Below, one piece after another: positions 1 through 4,236 of a stretch of DNA of 7,379 nucleotides. Made by a program: the position numbers and the translations under genes. This DNA comes from Erythrobacter sp. UBA3075. GTDB lineage: Bacteria; Pseudomonadota; Alphaproteobacteria; Sphingomonadales; Sphingomonadaceae. Below the pieces are notes generated by a model, which did no database searches, was not told where the DNA came from, and was given only the letters and a program-made list of their open reading frames with translations. The stretch spans positions 1 to 7,379 of the forward strand of contig DFBR01000022.1 in the NCBI GenBank assembly GCA_002367375.1, written 5' to 3'. Numbering within the stretch: position 1 is the stretch's first letter; each line of letters starts with the position of its first letter.

Positions 1-126
1 CCGAAGCGCACAGCCCGCGAAATCCGCGCGCAGATGAAGGATGTCGATCGACGGCTGGCAAGCGTGGAGAGCTTCTATGTAAGCTCCAACCCGCGCCTGA
101 CCTCGGAAATCGAGCGCCTGCGCTAA
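1..126 (+). CDS. pspC: C-terminal end of a probable PspC envelope-stress membrane protein (5' partial)
   Basis: The frame is open from base 1 to the TAA at 124-126 and gives the last 41 residues of a protein that begins outside the window. The visible part is a charged helix (REIRAQMKDVDRRLASVE) followed by FYVSSNPRLTSEIERLR at the very C-terminus. From memory, E. coli PspC ends in a similar way (helix, then ERYVTSDTFTLRSRF), so PspC is the best call. Its PspC domain and membrane segments lie upstream and cannot be checked here. The same tail, with identical spacing, recurs in the five genes that follow, which ties this gene to the array. PspC normally works at the inner membrane with PspB to sense envelope stress and recruit PspA. 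The identity is an inference from a short tail. Confidence 0.6.
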   Translation, partial: PKRTAREIRAQMKDVDRRLASVESFYVSSNPRLTSEIERLR

Positions 127-152
127 GCCAAATCGTATCGTGGGAGTGAGAC

Positions 153-464
153 ATGGGTGATTTGATTGGATTGGTCGCAGTTTCCGCGCCCTTCCTGATG
201 GTGTTCGGCATCGTTTGGATAGGGAAACAGCAAAAACTGGAAGAAAAGCGCATTGCTGCAACGGCCGAGGCCAGCAGCGAAAAGGCAGCGCAATACGCCA
301 GCCATGTGCAGGAACTCGAAACCCGCGTTCGCGTGCTCGAACGCATCGTCACCGACAAGGGTTACGACGTCGCCAGCCAGATAGAAGCTTTGCGCGACAC
401 TCGCTCCGTCGAGGACCGCAGCAGCGGCGTGCAGATGAACTTTGACCAGAAGGAAAAAGCATAA
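153..464 (+). CDS. Small bitopic membrane protein with PspC-like tail, array member 1
   Basis: This 103-residue protein starts at ATG 153 behind a good ribosome binding site (GGGAG at 142-146, 6 nt away). Residues 4-24 form one hydrophobic segment. K25 and the basic residues after it suggest an N-out, C-in orientation. Residues 25-62 are charged and helical, probably a coiled coil. Then comes the module RVRVLERIVTDKGY (58-71) and IEALR (77-81), with a further tail ending SGVQMNFDQKEKA. Size and topology resemble PspB, and the LERI-TD...IE-LR part resembles the PspC C-terminus. I do not recognise a named family. It lies 26 bp after pspC and overlaps the next gene by one base (TAATG). A role in envelope-stress sensing or membrane scaffolding is inferred from context. 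Confidence 0.85.
   Translation: MGDLIGLVAVSAPFLMVFGIVWIGKQQKLEEKRIAATAEASSEKAAQYASHVQELETRVRVLERIVTDKGYDVASQIEALRDTRSVEDRSSGVQMNFDQKEKA
336..446 (+). repeat. Direct repeat copy A (coding, array member 1)
   Basis: This 111-bp segment of member 1 aligns without gaps to 683-793 in member 2 (offset 347 bp). The first 30 bases match at 28 positions, and the last 18 bases (429-446, starting gtgcagatgaac) are identical. The middle has diverged. Of the 37 encoded residues, 27 are the same. It is a duplicated gene end, not a regulatory repeat. Confidence 0.8.
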
Positions 465-811
465 TGGATTGGGGAGGTCCGGGTTTCGTCATCGCGATTA
501 TCGCGATCAGCACCTTCGGTTGGGTGGTCAACAACTGGATCCGCGCACGGCACGGATACTCACTTGAAGACGAGTGGGGCGGCAAAACCGAAAAGTCAGA
601 AGTGCGCGATGATGCCAAGCTCCGCGAAATGAACCAGCAACTCACCCAAACGATGGAAAAGATGCAGGACCGCATGATCGTGCTTGAACGCATCGTGACC
701 GACAAGGGTTACACCGTGGCCGAGGAAATCGAAGCGCTGCGGGATACTCCTCGCTCCAATGCGAGCGATAGCGGTGTGCAGATGAACTTTGACAAGAAAG
801 AACAGGTCTGA
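464..811 (+). CDS. Small bitopic membrane protein with PspC-like tail, array member 2
   Basis: This 115-residue protein starts at ATG 464 inside the stop of member 1 (TAATG), with AAGGA at 450-454, 9 nt upstream. There is one TM segment (about 7-25), then NNWIRARHGYSLEDEWGG (23-40), a feature shared only with member 3. A predicted coiled coil (about 46-70) leads into RMIVLERIVTDKGY (70-83) and IEALR (89-93). The tail SGVQMNFDKKEQV is almost the same as that of member 1. The protein looks like a mosaic: front like member 3, back like member 1. Basic residues after the TM suggest that the coiled coil is cytoplasmic. The function is unknown; a PspB/PspC-type role is inferred. Confidence 0.85.
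   Translation: MDWGGPGFVIAIIAISTFGWVVNNWIRARHGYSLEDEWGGKTEKSEVRDDAKLREMNQQLTQTMEKMQDRMIVLERIVTDKGYTVAEEIEALRDTPRSNASDSGVQMNFDKKEQV
683..793 (+). repeat. Direct repeat copy B (coding, array member 2)
   Basis: This is the partner of 336-446. The outer parts are almost identical at DNA level while the centre, between IEALRDT and SGVQMNFD, differs. That pattern fits either selection on the two protein motifs or a past gene-conversion event. Confidence 0.8.
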
Positions 812-1125
812 TGGATTTTCCGCTGACAGAAACTGCAGTCATCGTTGGCATCGGCACGATTACGCTCGGCTGGATTGCCAACACATGGCTGCGCATCCGA
901 CATGGCTACCCGCTGGAAAACAGCTGGGGCAAATCGGTCTATCCCAAAAGCGCCGAGAACGAAGAGCGGGTTAAACTGCTCAGCCAGGAAAACGCCGCAT
1001 TGCGCGCTGAACTCGGCTCAATGAAAGATCGCCTCGCCAATGTGGAGCGCATCGTCACCGACAGCGGTTACCAGCTGACGCATGAGATCGAGACGCTGCG
1101 CGGCACAACGAAGGACGCGAACTGA
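811..1125 (+). CDS. Small bitopic membrane protein with PspC-like tail, array member 3
   Basis: This 104-residue protein starts at ATG 811 and shares one base with the stop of member 2 (TGATG). The upstream purine stretch (AAGAAAG...AGG, 794-806) can serve as its ribosome binding site. The TM segment spans about residues 8-27 and is followed by NTWLRIRHGYPLENSWG (24-40), closely matching member 2. A coiled-coil stretch (about 49-78) carries the module RLANVERIVTDSGY (74-87) and IETLR (93-97). The extra SGVQMNFD tail of members 1 and 2 is absent; the protein ends soon after LR. The function is not known, and the topology is predicted to be N-out, C-in. Confidence 0.85.
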   Translation: MDFPLTETAVIVGIGTITLGWIANTWLRIRHGYPLENSWGKSVYPKSAENEERVKLLSQENAALRAELGSMKDRLANVERIVTDSGYQLTHEIETLRGTTKDAN

Positions 1126-1421
1126 TGGACGGCGATCTACTTCTCATTTTCAGCTTCGTGATCGCGCTGGCGGTGATCGTGTTCCCCTTCATCATGCTGA
1201 CGCATCGCCGAATGATCCGGCATGAACAGCGCAAGCTGGAGCTGGAATTGGAGATCGAACAGGCGAAAAAGGGCCAAGGCGGCGCAAGCCGTGATGCCTA
1301 CGGCCACCTCGAAGATCGGCTGCGCGTGCTTGAACGCATCGCCACTGATCCTTCCGCCGATATTTCGCGCCAGATCGAAAACCTGCGCGAGCTAAAGACC
1401 GAAGGCGAGAAGGTGCAATGA
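1125..1421 (+). CDS. Small bitopic membrane protein with PspC-like tail, array member 4
   Basis: This 98-residue protein starts at ATG 1125 (TGATG overlap with member 3), with AAGGA at 1111-1115, 9 nt upstream. A strongly hydrophobic segment (5-25) is followed by the basic cluster HRRMIRHEQRK (27-37), giving a clear N-out, C-in prediction. An acidic/basic helix (37-49) and a short Gly-rich break (50-54) precede RLRVLERIATDPSA (65-78) and IENLR (84-88). In the module, IVTDKGY of members 1-2 is replaced by IATDPSA, a form shared with member 5. The protein is likely part of the same membrane complex as its neighbours, but this is inferred from co-transcription and the shared module only. Confidence 0.85.
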   Translation: MDGDLLLIFSFVIALAVIVFPFIMLTHRRMIRHEQRKLELELEIEQAKKGQGGASRDAYGHLEDRLRVLERIATDPSADISRQIENLRELKTEGEKVQ

Positions 1422-1672
1422 ACTTTTATACCGCCATAGTTCTGATCGTGCTGATCATGGCCATTACCGGCATGTGGGGGAGCCGTTCCAAGCGCAAATC
1501 GCGCGAAGTGGAGCAGCAACAAAGCCAACAGCCCGCTCTACCGAGCGAGCGCGAGACCGAACTGGAAGAGGAAGTGGTGAACCTGCGAGAGCGTGTCAAA
1601 GTGCTCGAACGCATCGCCACAGACCCGGCACGACGCACCGCCGAAGAAATCGAAAAACTGCGCGACGAATAG
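1418..1672 (+). CDS. Small bitopic membrane protein with PspC-like tail, array member 5
   Basis: This 84-residue protein starts at ATG 1418 in an ATGA overlap with the stop of member 4; GAGAAGG at 1407-1413 lies just upstream. The TM segment is at about 4-20, followed by the basic cluster RSKRKSR (23-29) and a Gln/Glu-rich linker (32-52). The module is RVKVLERIATDPAR (59-72) and IEKLR (78-82), with the stop two codons later. It is the most compact complete member: TM, linker, tail. In size and layout it is close to PspB (about 75 residues, one TM, then a coiled coil), but the tail is of the PspC type. The function is inferred only from context. Confidence 0.83.
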   Translation: MNFYTAIVLIVLIMAITGMWGSRSKRKSREVEQQQSQQPALPSERETELEEEVVNLRERVKVLERIATDPARRTAEEIEKLRDE

Positions 1673-1682
1673 AGGATTTGGA

Positions 1683-1709
1683 ATGATGATTCAGGCGGGG
1701 AGAACATGA
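1683..1709 (+). CDS. Possible 8-codon relay/leader ORF between array members 5 and 6
   Basis: ATG 1683 opens an 8-codon frame (MMIQAGRT) that ends in the TGA at 1707-1709, overlapping the start codons of member 6. It has a textbook Shine-Dalgarno, AGAGGA at 1671-1676, 6 nt upstream, which itself overlaps the stop codon of member 5. The arrangement would carry ribosomes from member 5 to member 6 across the only real gap in the array. It is too short for any protein evidence, and the Shine-Dalgarno could be accidental. Confidence 0.3.
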   Translation: MMIQAGRT

Positions 1710-1951
1710 TGATGATGGAGATCGACATGCTTGTTGCCGCAACCGCGCTGGTTGGGCTGGTCATCACGGCAGGCACCGCTTTGCTCGGCTGGCAGGGTTG
1801 GCTCGCGTTGAAGAATCGCGAGTTGGAAATGCGCCGTTTGCCGCCGGAAATGGAAGGCGGCTCTTCTGAAGGCATGGCGCGGATCGAGATCGCCGACCTC
1901 AAGGAACGCATCCGCAAGCTGGAAGCGATTGCCAGCGGGGTGGACCTCTGA
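1706..1951 (+). CDS. Small bitopic membrane protein, array member 6, lacking the conserved tail
   Basis: This is an up to 81-residue protein. Four consecutive ATG codons (1706, 1709, 1712, 1715) are possible starts. GGGGAG at 1697-1702 is only 3 nt from the first, so 1709 or 1712 may be the true start; the first is reported. The TM segment spans about 9-33, then the helix KNRELEMRRLPPEMEGG and a second helix ADLKERIRKLEAIASGVDL at the C-terminus. The ERIRKLEAIA part matches the front half of the array module (members 1-5: R-x-x-x-LERI), but the protein stops before the TD...IE-LR half. In this it is the member most like PspB, whose C-terminus has a helix of the type RIQALERIL (from memory). 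It is followed directly by sufE. Confidence 0.78.
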   Translation: MMMMEIDMLVAATALVGLVITAGTALLGWQGWLALKNRELEMRRLPPEMEGGSSEGMARIEIADLKERIRKLEAIASGVDL

Positions 1952-1975
1952 GGCGAAATGCCTACATGCGCAGCC

Positions 1976-2386
1976 ATGCGAACATTAGAAGACATTCACG
2001 AAGAATATGACTTCCTCGAAGGCGATGAACGCTATCGCCTGCTGATCGAGCTGGGACGCGAGCTGGAGGATATGCCTGCCGCGCTCAAGACAGACGCCAC
2101 GCTGGTGCGCGGTTGTTCGGCGCAGGTGTGGGTCTATCCCACTGGCGAAGCAGGCAATCTGCACTTCCTTGCCGACAGCAATGCTGCCATCACCAAAGGC
2201 ATCGTCGCGCTGGTGATTGCCGCCGTGCAAGATAAACCCGCCGCCGATGTTGCGGCGATGGATGTAACCGGGGCGCTTGCTCCCTTCGACCTCAAGAACC
2301 AGCTCAGTTCCAACCGCACGCAAGGTGTGCCGAATATGATCGCGCTGGTGAAGGACCATGCTGCACGCATATCAGCGGCTGGTTAA
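1976..2386 (+). CDS. sufE: SufE family Fe-S cluster assembly protein
   Basis: SufE accepts persulfide sulfur from the cysteine desulfurase SufS and passes it to the SufBCD scaffold in the cytoplasm. With the start at ATG 1976 the protein has 136 residues, and its opening (MRTLEDIHEEYDFLEG...RYRLLIELGREL) fits the family N-terminus. An in-frame ATG at 1958 would add six residues (MPTCAA); GAGGCG sits only 2 nt from it, so the start is not settled. The active cysteine is C47 in the motif VRGCSAQVW. The C-terminal SSNRTQGVPNM is also typical of SufE. The gene follows array member 6 by a few bases and precedes a DUF454 gene. No sufS or sufBCD is seen here, so this may be a stand-alone sufE. Confidence 0.93.
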   Translation: MRTLEDIHEEYDFLEGDERYRLLIELGRELEDMPAALKTDATLVRGCSAQVWVYPTGEAGNLHFLADSNAAITKGIVALVIAAVQDKPAADVAAMDVTGALAPFDLKNQLSSNRTQGVPNMIALVKDHAARISAAG

Positions 2387-2391
2387 TCGGC

Positions 2392-2739
2392 ATGCGCCCG
2401 CTTTATCTTTTGGGCGGCATCATTTCTGTCGGACTCGGTGCAATCGGGGCCTTCCTGCCGCTTCTGCCGACCGTGCCGCTCCTGCTACTGGCTACGTTCT
2501 GCTTTGCCCGCAGCAATCCGGAATGGGAGCGCCGTATTCTCGCGCATCGCCAATGGGGGCCGCAAATCGCCGACTGGCGCGACCGCCGGGCGATTAATCG
2601 CCGCGCCAAGATCGGCGCGATTGGCGCGATGACGACGGGCGTGGCGTTCACCTGGTTCACTCTGGGCGCGCCATGGGTGTCCGTGTCACTGGTGATATTG
2701 GTGATTTGCGGCAGCTGGATCGCCACGCGCAACGAATAG
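2392..2739 (+). CDS. YbaN/DUF454 family inner-membrane protein
   Basis: This 115-residue integral membrane protein has the family's typical front: a hydrophobic segment with GLGAIGAFLPLLPTVPLLLLATFCFARS (split here as residues 14-22, 23-33 and 34-41), then a polar stretch with WGPQIADWRDRRAI, then two more hydrophobic segments (about 70-87 and 89-108). The PLLPT-P core and the FCFARS motif are hallmarks of DUF454 (E. coli YbaN). The biochemical role of the family is not established. The gene starts 5 bp after the sufE stop with no strong ribosome binding site, so coupling to sufE is likely. Its TAG stop directly abuts the stop of the convergent gene on the minus strand. Confidence 0.88.
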   Translation: MRPLYLLGGIISVGLGAIGAFLPLLPTVPLLLLATFCFARSNPEWERRILAHRQWGPQIADWRDRRAINRRAKIGAIGAMTTGVAFTWFTLGAPWVSVSLVILVICGSWIATRNE

Positions 2740-3141
2740 CTACCGCTCAATTTCGACAGTTTCTTCGCGTTCCACATGCGCCTCCGCGCCGCCATGGCGC
2801 GTCATTTCGAACGTGCCATTCATGTCGAGCAGGCTCCACACGCCGGTAATACGCTCACCCTTGTCGACCAATTGCCCGACATAATCGACCGGATTTTCAT
2901 AGCCCATGGTCGCCTTGCGATAGGTCTTGGTGAAATCCACCGCATGGCCCGCAATCACGCCGATAACGGTGGCCTCTGCAGTCGCCCCGCCCAGATAGAG
3001 GTCGGGCTCCATGATCGTGCCTGTAAAGCTGGTGCCGCGCTGGCTCAGTGTGGCGAGGAACGGCGTGACCGGACCGTTTCCGGCGGGATAGCTGAATTGT
3101 CCGTCCCACTCGCCTGACAGATCGATTGGTGCGGACGCCAA
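2740..3141 (-). CDS. Hypothetical beta-rich small protein (third gene of the crtZ unit)
   Basis: I do not recognise this 133-residue protein. The start is a TTG at 3139-3141, supported by GAGG 7 nt upstream, which overlaps the crtZ stop; no ATG lies near the front. There is no signal peptide or TM segment, so it should be cytoplasmic. The sequence alternates short strands and turns: LSGEWDGQFSY (8-18), GTSFTGTIMEP, VDFTKTYR, YVGQL, GERITGVWSLL, GTFEMTR. This suggests a small antiparallel beta barrel of lipocalin or avidin style, ending in a charged tail. The gene follows crtZ by 9 bp, so it is co-translated. A ligand-binding role is only a guess from the fold pattern. Confidence 0.75.
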   Translation of the reverse strand: MASAPIDLSGEWDGQFSYPAGNGPVTPFLATLSQRGTSFTGTIMEPDLYLGGATAEATVIGVIAGHAVDFTKTYRKATMGYENPVDYVGQLVDKGERITGVWSLLDMNGTFEMTRHGGAEAHVEREETVEIER

Positions 3142-3150
3142 GTGGCAGCC

Positions 3151-3681
3151 TCAGGCCCCGGCGCTTCCGCGCACCACGGCGGTGCCCGCTTCGCGTTGGC
3201 GGCGCAGTTCGGCCTTCAGCTTGGCCGGATCGCGGGCGATCAGGAAGCCGAAGCTCACCCCGCCTTCTTTGCCGATGGTCGCATGGTGCAGCTTGTGCGA
3301 TTGCACCAGCCGCTTGGCGTAGCCGCGCTTGGGCACCCAGCGGAAATAGCGCTGATGCACCAGTCCGTCGTGGATGAGCGTGTAGATGATGCCGTAGACC
3401 AGAATGCCCAAGCCGATCCATGTGGCGGGGATCCACGCCGCCTCACCCAGCACCAGCGGACTGCCGATCGCAAACATCGCAATGCTCATCGCGGCGCCGA
3501 CAAGCCCGTAGAGATCGTTCTTCTCCAGCCTGTTGTCATGCGGCTCATGATGATCACGGTGCCATGCCCAACCAAAGCCGTGCATGACGTATTTGTGGCT
3601 CGACCACGCGACGAACTCCATCGCCGCGACGGTAGCGAGCACGATCAGGATGGGGACGAGGATTTCCATGGCATTCATCAT
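3151..3681 (-). CDS. crtZ: Beta-carotene hydroxylase (CrtZ type)
   Basis: CrtZ is a membrane di-iron hydroxylase that adds hydroxyl groups at C3 and C3' of beta-carotene to make zeaxanthin. From ATG 3681 the protein has 176 residues. The four histidine motifs that hold the iron pair are all present: HKYVMH (29-34), HRDHH (41-45), HDGLVH (104-109) and HKLHH (129-133). Hydrophobic helices lie at about 6-26 and 60-100. Other possible starts are TTG 3705, ATG 3678 and ATG 3669; the last gives MEILVPILIV, also a plausible family start, and none has a strong ribosome binding site. The gene is 30 bp after the thioesterase and 9 bp before the small beta-rich gene, all on the minus strand. No other carotenoid gene is in the window. 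Confidence 0.92.
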   Translation of the reverse strand: MMNAMEILVPILIVLATVAAMEFVAWSSHKYVMHGFGWAWHRDHHEPHDNRLEKNDLYGLVGAAMSIAMFAIGSPLVLGEAAWIPATWIGLGILVYGIIYTLIHDGLVHQRYFRWVPKRGYAKRLVQSHKLHHATIGKEGGVSFGFLIARDPAKLKAELRRQREAGTAVVRGSAGA

Positions 3682-3711
3682 ACGCGCACCAGCGTTGACA
3701 CGCAAAAAGGG

Positions 3712-4137
3712 TCAATCGCCGCTATTGCGCTCCTGTTTGCGCGGGATGCCGAAATGCGTTTCCGCCACATCACGATCGATGCGCGCAGGGCGCAGTGTTT
3801 CGCTGTCGATGCAGCACCACATGCTCTGCACTTCGGCCAGCACCTCTTCACCCCGGCGGATAACAGTGTTGTAGAAACTGCGCGCACCAGCGATCTTTTC
3901 CAGCACGGTTTCGGCAATGACATCATCGTCGAGAAAGGCCGGGCGGCGATAGGTAATCTCATGCTTTAAGGCGACCCAAGCCTTGCTCGCCACTTCCTCT
4001 GCCGGAGCGAGCTTCTGCCAATGTTGCAGCACCACGTCCTGAACCCAGTTCAGGTAGCGGGCATTGTTCACATGGCCCATGAAATCGATATCTTCGGGCA
4101 GGATGCGAATGGGAATCGCGAAGCTCTTGGCTGACAT
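3712..4137 (-). CDS. Acyl-CoA thioesterase, 4HBT hotdog family (YbgC/FadM-like)
   Basis: This 141-residue single-hotdog protein probably hydrolyses acyl-CoA thioesters in the cytoplasm. The family motif is near the N-terminus: EDIDFMGHVNNARYLNW (15-31), where D18 matches the catalytic aspartate of 4-hydroxybenzoyl-CoA-type thioesterases, with GHVNN forming the following helix cap. HEITYRRPAFLDD, ARSFYNTVIRRGEEVLAEVQSMWCCID and the length all fit. The substrate cannot be told from sequence. ATG 4137 is the first codon in frame with the motif and has no Shine-Dalgarno. A possible promoter ends only 6 nt upstream, so the mRNA may be leaderless. It is the first gene of the thioesterase-crtZ-hypothetical unit and is divergent from leuC. 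Confidence 0.88.
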   Translation of the reverse strand: MSAKSFAIPIRILPEDIDFMGHVNNARYLNWVQDVVLQHWQKLAPAEEVASKAWVALKHEITYRRPAFLDDDVIAETVLEKIAGARSFYNTVIRRGEEVLAEVQSMWCCIDSETLRPARIDRDVAETHFGIPRKQERNSGD

Positions 4138-4140
4138 GGT

Positions 4141-4236
4141 TGTTAGTTAGACGCGATACCTTAACTTTCCAAGACAATTGAAAGGCTTTTTGCACCTGTC
4201 TTGGCGGCGCGGTGCCTGCGCGCTATTGGCACAGGC
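4141..4236. promoter_or_regulatory. Divergent promoter region for the thioesterase (-) and leuC (+)
   Basis: The 99-bp gap between the two start codons holds two candidate promoters arranged as mirror images. Minus strand: -35 TTGGAA (4172-4167), 17-nt spacer, -10 TAACTA (4149-4144), then ATG 4137. Plus strand: -35 TTGGCG (4201-4206), 17-nt spacer, TATTGG (4224-4229), then ATG 4237. Both -10 boxes are poor matches to the E. coli consensus, although GCTA at 4222-4225 resembles alphaproteobacterial -10 elements as I remember them. Neither gene has a good Shine-Dalgarno, and both spacings would place the transcript start at or next to the ATG. The boxes are read by eye and are not proven. Confidence 0.4.
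4169..4204. repeat. Perfect 8-bp inverted repeat, centre of the divergent promoter (possible operator)
   Basis: CCAAGACA (4169-4176) and TGTCTTGG (4197-4204) are exact reverse complements separated by 20 nt. The midpoint (4186.5) coincides with the midpoint of the intergenic region (4187). Each arm's TTGG forms the start of the proposed -35 box reading outward. A dimeric or tetrameric regulator could bind it and control both directions. A terminator is unlikely because the T-run (4188-4191) is in the spacer and not after the second arm. Confidence 0.55.

Noticed and set aside
336..793. Repeats in the first kilobase as a CRISPR array or mobile-element ends
   Set aside because: The repeats are in frame, encode the same protein motif, and are 347 bp apart with coding DNA between them. 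They are duplicated gene parts.
1426..1995. Minus-strand open frame of 189 codons opposite array members 5 and 6
   Set aside because: It is Ser/Arg-rich with no motif, and lies opposite genes that have good ribosome binding sites, TM segments and a shared module.
3142..3969. Long plus-strand open frame of 275 codons across the crtZ/thioesterase region
   Set aside because: It is antisense to two clear enzyme genes. The translation is rich in His, Arg and Ala without any domain pattern, as expected of a shadow frame in GC-rich DNA.
4169..4204. Inverted repeat as a factor-independent terminator
   Set aside because: The loop would be 20 nt and the T-run is in the loop, not after the stem. It lies between two divergent starts, where no terminator is needed.
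4201..4236. Upstream TTG start for LeuC at 4201
   Set aside because: The 12 added residues do not fit the LeuC N-terminus, while [12 protein letters not shown] at 4237 does.
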